From Paraglomus occultum (lineage: Eukaryota; Glomeromycota; Glomeromycetes; Paraglomerales; Paraglomeraceae): a stretch of 17,965 nucleotides of DNA. The notes under the pieces were generated by a model that ran no database searches, was not told where the DNA came from, and was given only the letters and a program-made list of their open reading frames with translations. The stretch is from positions 1-17,965 of the forward strand of contig CAJVPJ010000729.1 of the NCBI GenBank assembly GCA_910592205.1, in the 5' to 3' direction. Positions 1 to 9,230 of the stretch are shown one piece after another. A program made the translations under genes and the position numbers. Each line of letters starts with the position of its first letter. The first letter of the stretch is position 1.

Positions 1-253
1 TTACTGGAATTTTCAAAAGGGACGAAAGCTCGTCTTGGTTAATACGATCATAAAAAGTTGCGGTGGTGTTGAGAGGAAAGGAATGCGGTTATTTGTTAGA
101 GCGGCCGATTGACAAATGGATCGATCCAGTTGCAGATAAAGAGATGGCATCATGTATTCGAGACAAATTCTTTTTTCTTGGACTCCAACAACTTTTTACG
201 CTCCAATACAATTTCTTATTCTAATTTTTTTCTCTCGCCTCAAACTCGTAGAG
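1..253. other. Upstream region of the Rpn7 gene
   Basis: No exon can be assigned with confidence. The family normally has about 45 residues ahead of the conserved M-A-P-F-Y segment, and none of the three forward frames here gives a convincing match. A 3' splice site (CTCGTAG) ends at 251, so a 5' exon is expected, either further left of the window or as a very short exon here. One option is the ATG at 116 spliced at a weak GT at 129, which would give only a few residues. Confidence 0.4.
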
Positions 254-1703
254 ATGGCTCCATTCTACCAATTATTGACAGATGAACTGAAACTACCACT
301 TGATAAGGCACTGCTCGCGCAATATCAACAGGCAAACAATGAAGAACTGCAAAAGCTCGATGAGAAAATTGAAGATGCTGAGCAGAATTTGGGAGAGACG
401 GAGATTTGTGATGCAATGTTGGCAAAGGCAAACTTTTTCGCTAATATCGGGGATAAGGTAAAATGATCGGTAAAGGACGAAGGATCATGCGCGTGTTTGA
501 GATTGTTGTTAACGTCTTGTTAATGTGGTTTTTTTTCTATAGGACAAAGCACTCGCTGCTTATCGTGTTGCGCTGGAGAAGACTGCTGGATTGGGATCTC
601 GGATAGATATAATATTTTGCTTTGTGCGTGTAGGATTTTTTTTTAATGATGATGATCTGATCAGTCGCAATGTTGAACGTGCTCGAAGGTACTTTTTTTT
701 TTTTTTAATCATATTTTTACTACCTTATAAAATGTAGTGTTTAAATGTAACACGAATATCGCTCAGTTTTTACCTTTTTGGTTTTTTCCTTCAAGTCTAA
801 TTGAAGAAGGCGGCGACTGGGACCGTCGCAATCGCCTCAAAGTATACGAGGGCGTTTATCGCTTATCTATCCGAGATTTTAAAACAGCCGCCAGCCTTTT
901 CCTCGATACTCTTTCAACGTTCATGTCTACCGAGTTGATGGAATACAAGGATTTTGTCAAATATGCAGTCTTGGCTGGGGCCATTGCATTGAAACGAGTA
1001 GATTTAAAGAAGAAAGTCATCGATGCCCCTGAAGTGTTGGAGGTGTTAAATGAGATTCCGCATTTGGAAGACTACATTACATCATTGTACAATTGTGAAT
1101 ATGCGAAATTCTTTAGAGCTCTTGGTAAGTTTTTTAGAATGGTGGGAGGGTGTGTGTGCGTATGTATATGTGTGTGGATACGCGCGCGTACGCGTGTGTA
1201 TTGTTGTACGCATACCGATAACTCATATACTTGTCGACTTTTGACTTTTTTGCAGCCGATGTCGAGAGAGTACACCTGCGTACATCCGCTTACATATTTC
1301 CACATCTTCGCTTTTACGTGAGAGAGATGCGTATCATTGCTTACGCTCAGTTACTTGAATCTTACCGATCATTGACTATGGAGAGCATGGCCAATGCGTT
1401 CGGTGTATCGGAAGAGTTCATTGACAAGTACGTACGGTTCAAATGATATAATGACATGATTTTCTTTTGTGGATGTGTTATATTGTATGTATTATTTGCT
1501 AATGCTTTCGTTCATTTTTTTTATACAGGGACGTCTCAAAATTCATCGCTGCTGGTCGATTGAATTGTGTTATTGATAAAGTTGGTGGTATAGTTGAGAC
1601 TAATAGACCAGATGCAAAGAATGCTCAATATCAACAGACAATCAAACAGGGAGATATTCTGCTCAACCGCATACAGAAACTATCCCGAGTTATAAATGTA
1701 TAA
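254..1703 (+). CDS. 26S proteasome regulatory subunit Rpn7 (PSMD6), N-terminus unresolved
   Basis: Non-ATPase subunit of the 19S regulatory particle lid; it helps assemble the lid and scaffold the deubiquitinase Rpn11 in the cytosol and nucleus. Exons read as 252-457, 543-688, 796-1124, 1256-1427 and 1529-1703; all junctions are GT-AG and phases agree, giving 341 codons from the ATG at 254. Conserved segments seen in order: MAPFYQLL, an E-D-A-E-x-N-L-G-E motif, [16 protein letters not shown] (16 residues, first codons of exon 3), then the C-terminal PCI domain with [38 protein letters not shown] and ETNRPD, ending LSRVINV. Family members are about 390 residues, so the extreme N-terminus is missing from this model. 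The same-strand SPRY gene starts 551 bp downstream. Identity is very secure; only the 5' end is open. Confidence 0.95.
1150..1202. repeat. Alternating TG/CG simple repeat inside an Rpn7 intron
   Basis: The fourth visible intron (1125-1255) contains a run of alternating purine-pyrimidine dinucleotides (TGTGTG, TATATG, CGCGCG, TACGCGTG). It is an imperfect microsatellite; such alternating tracts can adopt Z-form DNA. No function is implied by position. Confidence 0.6.
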
Positions 1704-2254
1704 TATTATTTTTATTATCATTATTTAGAGTGTGGGTGTCTGCTGTGATAAATAAATACTCAAGTAGGAGACCTGGGTGTAACGGAGGGACCGAGTCATA
1801 TTTATCAATTCGAACCAAAAGTTTTGGCCGCTAATTGGTGTCATCTTGTCTAGTACTTGGAATTTAGGTGTTCTAAAGACGTGTGAATTTTTATAGATCT
1901 TACAACAACATTTTTATTGTTTGTGTTTGGTTAGTACTCTGACATCTTGTGGTACTGTAACGCTTATTTGGGCATGACAATGATTATTGAGTAGCAGCGT
2001 ACAATAGACCCGAATATTTAGCATTCCCCTCCCGCACGAATAAACCATGTCATATGATCAAACAGGTATAAATAAGGTTCAGTATTATGTTGACAGCAAT
2101 ACTTATCTTTTTTTTTCCCTAGCCCAGATAAATACGGGACAATTCTATTGATACGTCCAAAATACTTGACTTGCGCTTTAATCATTTGGGGAAAAGCGAG
2201 TGTGAAAAAAAAGAATAACTCGTTGCAAAGTCTGATAAAATTTCTCACGACAAG
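1704..2254 (+). other. Intergenic: Rpn7 3' end and SPRY-gene upstream region
   Basis: An AATAAA at 1751-1756, about 48 bp after the Rpn7 stop, is the likely poly(A) signal. The rest (about 500 bp) should contain the promoter and 5' UTR of the SPRY membrane-protein gene. I see no TATA box or operator I would name. A reverse-strand open frame at 2018-2269 has no recognisable content. Confidence 0.5.
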
Positions 2255-3630
2255 ATGCGCGCAGTACATTTATTATTATGTATATGTATAATACTTCTTC
2301 AGTCGGATTGTGTGCTGTCTAAAGGCGGTGGCGGGGGTGGAGGCGGTGGCGGGGGTGGGGGTGGAGGAGGTGGTGGTGGCGGCGGAAGATGGGGAGGGGG
2401 AGGAAGGGGTGGTGGAACCGGAGATTGGAAGTCGTGTCTTATTGTCTGGTCATTGATCCTCTTGTGTTGCTGTTGCTTGTCGAGACCGAAAAAAGAACGT
2501 ACTTACAGACCAATCTTGACGACAAGACAACCCATGTCTGGTGATGCACCTCCGGCGTATGGAACTCTCTCGTCTGCGCCAGAATCTATCTTTAAGTTTG
2601 GGCAGCGACACGAAGCATCGACCGACTCATATAGAGCGGGCGAAAACTTTACCAGAGAACATCCACCTCAACAGTTGCTGCCACCAGATGAACAAGTACA
2701 GTCCATTATCAGTCAAGGAGGAGCACCTGCGTATCAATTCGTATCTGAAAATTCTCGATTAGTGACGATCTCGGAGAAAGGGCGAGTGGTGCAGTTCAAT
2801 AAGAAAGAAGATACTGTAGTGCAGACGAATTATCCATTGTTTGTTCCGCGAGTTCAGGCAGATTCTGTTGATACTGGAGATGCGAGCGTTGCGCCGGCAG
2901 AAAGCACGGTAATACAGATGCCTGATTCAGTGAGTATTACTGCTGTTGTATACACTAATGTGTTTGTAAAACTATAATCCTTGTTTGGATCTGCTGTCGT
3001 TATACGTATGCTAATAATACGATATTAAAATATCAGGAAGCGACAATCGCAAATAAAAAGGACAAGTCTTTACAGAAATCGATTGGGAATTCTGAAGCAC
3101 GATTATTACACTACTTTGAGATTACCGTGCTATCGAACGCAAATCCAAAAGATACAACAATAGCAATAGGTCTAGCCACGAAACCCTATCCATCGTTCAG
3201 GTATGTAAACATTCAATTGCCAAGCAAAACGTTTATTAGTTGTTTTTTTCCACGCAGATGTACAAACTTTTCTATTTTTTTCACGCCCAATAGATTGCCT
3301 GGCTGGAATCTTTACTCGGTCGGATACCACTCTGATGATGGACACAAGTTCAATGACGCCTTTGGAGGCCGTAATTATGGTCCTGTATGGGGTCAAGTTG
3401 GTGATACTATCGGATGCGGATATTATCCCGATCTCGGATACGTGTTCTTTACGAAAAATGGAAAAAATCTTGGGACTGCGTTTACTGGGATGCGGTATAT
3501 TTGGTTTCCGGCAATCGGTGCGGATGGGCCATGCAAGTTACAAGTCAACTTTGGTGATGGAGAGCTGCCGTTTAGGTATCCTGAGGCGAGAGGATTTGGA
3601 CCTGCTGGACCTATTCAGTTGGAGAAATGA
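2255..3630 (+). CDS. Ear1/Ssh4-like single-pass membrane SPRY-domain protein with PPxY motif
   Basis: Exons 2255-2929, 3037-3200 and 3294-3630 (GT-AG, phases 0 and 2) give 391 residues. Order: hydrophobic signal peptide (about 1-22); 21 consecutive glycines at 24-44, encoded by mixed GGN codons, then a Gly/Arg/Trp stretch to about 56; a transmembrane helix at about 60-75 ending in four cysteines (71-74, candidate palmitoylation) and a basic stop (RPKK); a PPAY motif at 99-102; a disordered Pro/Gln/Ser region; a C-terminal SPRY domain (about 245-380) with YFEI, AIGLATKPYP, PGW, SVGYHSDDG, GDTIGCGYY and FFTKNG. Yeast Ear1 and Ssh4 share the single helix, SPRY domain and PY motifs and recruit the ubiquitin ligase Rsp5 to endosomal cargo. 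The same role here is inferred from architecture. The glycine run facing the lumen is unusual. Confidence 0.85.
2324..2419 (+). repeat. Glycine-codon (GGN) low-complexity tract
   Basis: The tract encodes 21 glycines followed by G-rich RWGGGGRGGGTG. Codons alternate GGC, GGT, GGG and GGA, so this is not a pure triplet expansion; mixed codons suggest an older tract or selection on the protein. The G-rich strand could form quadruplex structures. Confidence 0.85.
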
Positions 3631-3975
3631 GTGGAAGCACATTAAGACTTGCTTTATTATTGCTTTTTTTTTTGTACACGATGTAAATAATGTGGGCGAG
3701 CAGCAATAAATTAAATTTTTCTCGTTGGAAAGTTTAGTCATACAGGAAACGAGAGTAAACTGTCGTTGGTACATTCACGTGATTCGTTGACAAATTGGCG
3801 CGTAGGGATTATGTCGACTGGAAATTAGACGAACGCTGTCGTTTCTACATAATTAACATTATAATTAGTAATAGGATAAAAAAAAAACGTTTGACAAACG
3901 AACATTTGCTATAATAAGAAGGTTGTTATCATTCTATATCTGGCGTTTTTATAATAAAAGCGTTAGATGATTTAG
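3631..3975. other. Convergent intergenic region
   Basis: This is the 3' flank of the SPRY gene, with an AATAAA at 3705-3710 (about 75 bp after its stop), facing the 3' end of the reverse-strand gene that stops at 3976. AT-rich; nothing else recognised. Confidence 0.5.
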
Positions 3976-4400
3976 TCAAATGCGACTATTAACGGACCAT
4001 GCGAATGTTGGCGTCTGGTGTTTCATTATTAATTTCAAGAGAGAGAACAAAATGCGTGCCTCAAGTTGAGCCTTACTAATATCATGTTTCCATGGATTAT
4101 ACACCCTGCCAAATTTGACAGTTACAACCATTGATTGTTGAATGGACAGTACTGGCAAGTTTAAGCTTTCATACGTATTGCTGATATCGGTATAATTATC
4201 GTTTTCGTATTATGTACAGTGTCTACTACACTTACCTTATTTCTGATATCGGTATAATTATCGTTTTCATATTATGTACAGTGTCTACTACACTTACCTT
4301 TTTGTTATATTGACCGTACCATCAATAGTTCTTTTTCCAGCAAGCATCGAAAATAACCATAAAAGGTAGTCCGAATCACACTTTTTGAAAAGATCACAAT
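3976..4400 (-). CDS. Unidentified gene, last two exons (hypothetical)
   Basis: I do not recognise this protein. The last exon (4180 down to 3976) reads on from the intron as NTYESLNLPVLSIQQ, then QSMVVTVKFGRVYNPWKHD, and ends in AWSVNSRI. The preceding exon ends at 4298 in a good donor (AAG|GTAAGT) and contains DYLLWLFSMLAGKRTIDGTV; its 5' limit is unclear, possibly an acceptor ending in AAAAAG near 4380. Joining 4298 to 4180 keeps one open frame, which is the main support for a gene. The intron between them is a tandem duplication (see 4176-4300). Further 5' exons are not resolved; a short frame starting at 4640 could belong to it. It converges on the SPRY gene. The reality of the gene is moderately supported; its function is unknown. 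Confidence 0.4.
4176..4300 (-). repeat. Tandem duplication of a complete intron-like unit (62 bp period)
   Basis: Positions 4176-4238 and 4238-4300 are two copies with 61 of 63 identical positions. Read on the reverse strand each copy holds a donor (AAG|GTAAGT, intron starts at 4297 and 4235) and an acceptor (GATATCAG, intron ends at 4243 and 4181). Splicing the outer donor to the inner acceptor removes 117 bp and keeps the frame. Splicing each copy separately would remove 55 bp twice and leave a 7-nt micro-exon (4242-4236) that shifts the frame to an early stop. Confidence 0.85.
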
Positions 4401-4496
4401 ATTATGCATGTATTATCAACGTGGCAACGCATGCAGCAGAATTAAGATCCCGTGAATGAGATATTCTTAATTCAGACATGATCCTCTTGAACAGTT

Positions 4497-4640
4497 TCAA
4501 TTTCCCCAAAAAATGACATCATACGTTTTTCTTTGTTGCATAAAAAAACCATTAATGCATATATCGACAGTCGATTGGAACTCGTGACTAATGTATGCAT
4601 TGTGCTTAGTTATCTCGTCGCATGTGTACACTTTTGCCAT
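4497..4640 (-). pseudogene. Possible cytochrome b5 N-terminal remnant or unresolved first exon
   Basis: The 47-codon reverse-strand frame begins MAKVYTCDEITKHN, which resembles the start of cytochrome b5 (a Y-T-x-E-E-I-x-K-H-N pattern). A K-T-Y-D-V-I segment later resembles the KVYDVT that normally follows the second strand. The heme-binding HPGG segment is not present in any frame nearby. It could be a decayed copy, a chance match, or the first exon of the unidentified gene ending at 3976. Confidence 0.2.
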
Positions 4641-4964
4641 TGAGCTTCGTTCTAATAGCGATATGTGATAAGACATTTATGCGTACAATCAACTCTTTTT
4701 CTCTAGTAAAATCTCGCTATAATCTGCGCGATATTGCATCACCATTAAAGTTGAAAATATTTACATAAACAAATGCACAACTCGAGATTGTTGAGTTACA
4801 CTTTTATCACCATTTATTTTTATTTCGTTATACATGTACAACAGATACTGAAACTCGTCTGTTTCGTTTCATTTCGTTTCATTTCGTTTCATTACATTCA
4901 ATTAATTCAATCATATGTACTTTTTTTTTTTTTGGTTTGTTTTTCTAAACAAAAGATTTTTAGT
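4641..4964. other. 3' flank of the four-helix membrane protein gene
   Basis: On the reverse strand an AATAAA lies at 4818-4813, about 150 bp past the stop codon of the neighbouring gene. The stretch also holds a decamer repeat (4861-4893) and a poly-T run. No gene recognised. Confidence 0.45.
4861..4893. repeat. Decamer tandem repeat (ATTTCGTTTC)
   Basis: About three copies of a 10-bp unit, the first with a G in place of the initial A, in the probable 3' UTR of the adjacent reverse-strand gene. Simple-sequence repeat. Confidence 0.7.
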
Positions 4965-5489
4965 TTATACATAATCCGGCGTACCAGTCGCCGTCTTTTC
5001 ATCATCCGACATGTTCCCCTTCCCTTTTTCATTTGTTCCCGTCGCTACGTTTTCTGAATTGAATTCTGCAGCTATATACATCACAGCACTGATAAGTAGG
5101 TATAACGCTGGATTTGTGTTTTGATAATTTAGCACTGATACTCCCGCAATGAGTATGTATAAAACCGCTCGAGCAACAAAGTATCTTTTGACAAAGAATT
5201 CCATGACCAGCACTGCAAAGCCAGTAATTATACATATTATCGCAAGAAAATTGACGGGGTTTAGGACGACTTTTTCGACTGATGGAAGACTAACGAACAC
5301 GCTGTGTCGGTAGAAGAGGCCAAAAACACCACCAAGGACTTGAACTAAAAGTTGAAAGTATTTGTAGAGTTAGCGCATGTGTCTATTTTTTCGTAAACAG
5401 TTTGATTAATCCCAAGGTTGCTACTCACAGGTTGCAGCGACTATAGCAATCACGCGCGCCCACTGACTCCAGATTATATGTCCTCCCAT
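4965..5489 (-). CDS. Fungal four-helix membrane protein (DUF7727-like), complete
   Basis: Two exons, 5489-5429 and 5344-4965, joined over an 84-bp GT-AG intron at phase 1, give 146 residues. The start MGGHIIWSQWARVIAIVA and the following GLFYR segment resemble a conserved fungal family of small membrane proteins with an N-terminal M-G-x-x-x-W-x-x-W-A-R motif (assignment from memory, moderate). Four hydrophobic helices are visible: about 12-33, 53-73, 78-95 and 101-119, with N-P-A-L-Y at the start of the last. The tail (about 120-146) is polar and probably disordered. Family function is not established, so none is given. The first methionine is supported by the family-like start; the second exon alone would give a truncated protein missing helix 1. 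A small forward gene may start within its first exon. Confidence 0.75.
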
Positions 5490-5740
5490 TTTCGATATAC
5501 AGATTATGATGTGTGTGGTTTTTTTTCTTTGGTCTTTTTGTTTTTGTTTCTAATTATACAAGTTGGTTTGTTTTTTTTTCGATTTCTGATACCAGTCAGA
5601 AAGGGAAAAAAATATTTTTTTATTTGGGATCGAACGGATTCAAAGTGAGCGAAGATCTTGAGGGTTTTGGCCTCTCGAATGAGGAAGCTAAAGCAAAAAT
5701 GGAGAAGAGTAGATGTTATTTAAATAGTCGAAAATTGTAA
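5478..5740 (+). CDS. Possible tiny two-exon gene (56 residues), hypothetical
   Basis: Exon 5478-5510 (MSSHFRYTDYD) and exon 5600-5740 (KGKKIFFYLGSNGF through to a stop) join in frame over an 89-bp intron with GTGTGT donor, a CTAAT branch-like sequence and a CAG acceptor. The second exon has protein-like composition with charged repeats (SEDLEGFG, SNEEAKAKMEKS). Product not recognised. The weakness is that its ATG lies inside the first exon of the reverse-strand membrane protein gene (12-bp head-to-head coding overlap), so either the first exon is wrong or the two transcripts overlap at their 5' ends. Confidence 0.3.
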
Positions 5741-8459
5741 CCAATAATGTTTTGTGTAATGTATTCTTTTTGGAGTTCTAATTCATGCATGGTGTTACGG
5801 GCAGAAATTGACTCACCTCTATTTTAGAAATTTACAATATAAATACACCGTATTGTTGTGAAAATGGGGAGTCGTTCTTTTTTATATTTAGTCGACTAGC
5901 CGGAATCACAGTCGTTGACAGAGACAGCCGTAAACGCTAGCGTTATATGTCCGTCCGCGCAACGATAGTATCGAAGGAGCAGTGAGACAGGTCGACACAA
6001 GAAGGGAGAATGGTGCAGTTTATATATAAATATATGAGAAGACACAAGTATGTGCAGGGGGCATCGGAGAAATGTATCTAATTTGTGTAAAGGTCCATTG
6101 TTTACTCATGATTCTATTATTGTTATATAAAGGATTGTTATTACAGTAAAATTTATACAGCATTGCCATAAATGTCGAATTGATGCCGAATTTACATTTC
6201 CAGATCATAAGTACAATTTTTTTATAAACACATTAGATAGACAGACAATTGAAAAGAAATATTCGAGTAGAATCGGCCTACAGTTTGCTTGTTCTGCCAA
6301 ATTAGCGTTTTTCGTATTGATTAACATGCGAGCGAGTATCATTGTGATGTACATTACCATACCTCGTTTAACTTATAAATTGATATTCAATGTTATCGAT
6401 TACAATGTGCATGTGAGTGTTTGCTATTAGTTTCCCCATGATGAAAGAATTTTAAGGGGGCAAAAGGGCAGACAAAAGCCCCAATCTCTTCTTATTCGTA
6501 ACAGATTCTTATTTGGCATGGTTTCAATTTATTTCGTTACACAGCATTCACACAAGGAGTAATCAAGGAGTGTTAGATCTGCAATCGACAAAGCTTATCG
6601 ATTTCCTTATTCAAGTAAAGGATAATTTGTAGGAAAACCAATGCACAGATATTTTTAAATCACAACAAAAACAAATTATACTCTGTGTTACTCAATTACT
6701 CGCTCTCCTCCCCCTCCTCTCAATCTCAATGGTCACATGCACATGACATATTGTTTCAGATAATATCCAATGCAATAGTGTTTACAGAGATGGGGATAGA
6801 TAATTATTGCATGAGCATAACATGACGCAGGAGTTGCAGAAGCCAACTTTAACGACTCGATCACAGAATTTTGTCATCACTTGCTGATTAGATCAATGAG
6901 TCGTAACCAATTGAAAAAGTGTTATTGCTAAGAAAAAAAAAAGGTCCCCAACCCGTTGTTATGGCAGTTCACGTATTCGATTCTATAGAAAGAGTAATAC
7001 ATGATAACCAGAAAAACCATTACAACTTTGACAATTGCATCGACGTATGCCATTCAAATGTCATTCTTCATTTAGAGTTTTTCTAAATAATTAACGCGAG
7101 ACTGGCTTGTCAACCAGATTTGTGAATACAATAAAAACCCCTTTTCTAAAAATAATGGACTTGTAAACCTGTTGGCGATTCTGTTTCGAAAAACAGATAA
7201 GAGGAACAGTCTGGATTAGTAATGGAACATGTAGGTTTGTTATAAATCATAATAAAATTTTTACTGGCAATTGTCAATGAGAGATCCAATTTCCATTGTT
7301 TACAAGATATTCTGCTGATTACGACAAAATTTTAAGCGGACCAGCATTACTATTATCATATCTCACCCCAAAGAATAAAAAAATCAAGTTGTTATTCTAA
7401 TTACGTTGATTCTTCTTCCGGTTGACACTCTTATCAGGAATACATTTCTGTTTAAATGAGATTATATCGGCATTGTGTTATAAGGATACGTTGGATATTA
7501 GTTCAATGTCTATGATTTGCAATAACCATTTAATGTGATTTACAACAGCGTCGCATTGATGCACGTTCAATTTTCAAGTGTCCCTTTCGCGTATATGGAA
7601 AAACGAGAGCTCAGACAAAGATAAAAAACGCTACCATGCACGTATATTGCTGATTCAACGTTTGAAAAGTCATTGCAGTTGCGCATTTGAGAAAATTACA
7701 ATAACAAAAGGTTTTATTTATACAGAGAGTACTCGAAAATTTTACGGGTAGTCTGGTCAAGTAAAAAAGATCTTACTTTCTTATATGAATGACGAATATT
7801 TGTTTGTATAATTTTTATGATATCAGTTATCAAACGTCTCGCATAATTTTGAAAACTAACGTTCTGTTAAAGTCTGCTTTCGCATCATGATGCATTTTAT
7901 GTTTATTCCAATCACCTGAACTGTTTATCATATTATCAGAAAAAACGCTGTCCATGGTTTAACCAACATGACTATTTTTTGAACACATCGTATATTGTCA
8001 TTCGTATGTATTTAGCAGAATATAACAGCGCTTTAATTACATATCGTAATTGTCATCTTTAACTAAATTGTTTGTCTCTAAAACTTTATCTTTAGCAAAG
8101 AACGTCAACTCAAAGTATTACTCTCCTTCCATTATCGCGTTAACTGGAAAGAACGCGTGTGCAACATTATTGGAAAAAAGAGAGAACGTTTCGCGTTTTA
8201 ATTTAAATGCTGTTTTGGTCTGCCTTAATACAAAGTATAGGTCATCTTCTATCATTATTACTATTCATATAATTACATGCTTTTATTATACCCCGTGATT
8301 TTCATGACATACATATAATATATCTAATCTCGCATAGGGAGTGGCAGGGGACGTAATCTGATTTTTCGTTCTTTGCGACAGACTCGCGCGCAACAGAGAC
8401 CTGCTGTCAAATTTTAATACCCATATATTACATATCAATTTTGACCGTACTAAAGAACC
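5741..8459. other. 2.7 kb without a recognisable gene
   Basis: AT-rich and stop-rich in all frames. It contains a CpG-richer patch at about 5890-6010, bounded by two GTCGAC sites. An open frame at 8050-8298 lacks an ATG start and has no recognisable motif. The right end must hold the promoter of the HMG-box gene, including an AT-rich TATATAATATAT-like stretch about 145 bp before the start codon. No inverted or direct repeats long enough to call a transposon were seen. Confidence 0.5.
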
Positions 8460-9044
8460 ATGAACCAACCAACAACAATCGTTTTTCACGCAGAACTTTC
8501 CACCGACCGTCCTATTTCATCGTTATTGTCTGAAATCGTCCCTCCCCCGAATATAATTCTTAGTGTCGAAGAACTCGTCGATTTCACCAAAGTATCAAAG
8601 AACGTTCGACGCGGGCATACGGATATTGCTCGACCACCGAATAGCTTTATGATATACAGAAGAGAATTTCTTGCGCGAAAACGAAACGGCATGGAAGGTC
8701 CCCTCAACATGAATAGAATTTCTATAGAAGCGGCGGCCCGCTGGAAGTCGGAATCTCCCGAGGTAAAAGACTTTTTCGCTAAGGTTGCCGACGTCGTCAG
8801 AGAAATCCATCATAAAAACCACCCTTATTATAAATATACCCCGAGAAAAACACCCAAGAAGAAGAGGGTAAGGAGAACGCCAAAACCCTGGCAGTACGAG
8901 AGAGGGGGTGGCGAAGAAGAACAAAAAGTAGTAGTGTGTCCGGAGGGGTCTGCGTGTTGTGGGAATGAACCGTCAGGTGGTGCTGACGAGTCGAGCAGCA
9001 GCGACGATGAGTTCTTTGACGCTGTCGAAGAACTCAGCGACTGA
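8460..9044 (+). CDS. MATA-type HMG-box transcription factor (mating-type-like)
   Basis: Intronless, 194 residues. A short N-terminal region is followed by an HMG box at about 57-127: RPPNSFMIYRREF at 58-70 (helix 1), the W95-K-S-E-S-P-E-V-K segment, and H-x-x-x-H-P-Y-Y-K-Y-T-P-R-K at the end, the pattern of class I sequence-specific boxes of fungal MATA/SexM/SexP and SOX proteins. A lysine/arginine run (129-141) is a probable nuclear signal; the C-terminus is acidic and serine-rich. Proteins of this type decide mating identity in many fungi, but some lineages carry many dispersed copies, so a mating-type role here is inferred. The start has an A at -3 (ACCATGA). Its 3' end faces the insulysin gene. 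There is no intron in the box, unlike its multi-exon neighbours. Confidence 0.9.
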   Translation: MNQPTTIVFHAELSTDRPISSLLSEIVPPPNIILSVEELVDFTKVSKNVRRGHTDIARPPNSFMIYRREFLARKRNGMEGPLNMNRISIEAAARWKSESPEVKDFFAKVADVVREIHHKNHPYYKYTPRKTPKKKRVRRTPKPWQYERGGGEEEQKVVVCPEGSACCGNEPSGGADESSSSDDEFFDAVEELSD

Positions 9045-9060
9045 GGGAGATTCCGACGAG

Positions 9061-9084
9061 CGGGACGGGGCGGGACGGGGCGGG
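9061..9084. repeat. GC-rich decamer direct repeat
   Basis: Two full CGGGACGGGG units followed by CGGG, in the 3' UTR of the HMG-box gene, 17 bp after its stop. It stands out in an AT-rich surrounding and resembles a GC box in composition, but a regulatory role is not shown. Confidence 0.7.
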
Positions 9085-9125
9085 AAAGAGAATAGTTGTA
9101 TGGGAATGCGAAGAGAATCATATAC

Positions 9126-9131
9126 AATAAA
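9126..9131 (+). terminator. Poly(A) signal of the HMG-box gene
   Basis: AATAAA 82 bp after the stop codon, in AT-rich context. Confidence 0.55.
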
Positions 9132-9224
9132 TATATTTATATCAAACGTCCTACTTTTTAATGCATACAAATGTCTTTTTTTTTTTTTTTTTTGCATCGA
9201 GATGTCCGTAAAGTGGGGGACTTT

Positions 9225-9230
9225 TTTATT
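9225..9230 (-). terminator. Poly(A) signal of the insulysin gene
   Basis: AATAAA on the reverse strand, about 110 bp past the insulysin stop; if used, the two convergent transcripts end within roughly 100 bp of each other. Confidence 0.5.

Noticed and set aside
2018-2269. Reverse frame of 83 codons overlapping the SPRY gene start
   Set aside because: It lies mainly in the upstream region of a well-supported forward gene and has no recognisable content.
5891-6000. Possible tRNA or structured RNA in the CpG-rich patch
   Set aside because: I could not fold a cloverleaf, and saw no T-loop GTTCRANNC motif in the right place; only base composition stands out.
8050-8298. Forward open frame of 82 codons upstream of the HMG gene
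   Set aside because: It starts at TTG, has no recognisable motif, has low-complexity composition at its end and no splice or conservation support.
8486-9197. Several open frames overlapping the HMG gene on both strands
   Set aside because: They are shadows of a GC-richer real coding region; only the frame at 8460-9044 carries a domain.
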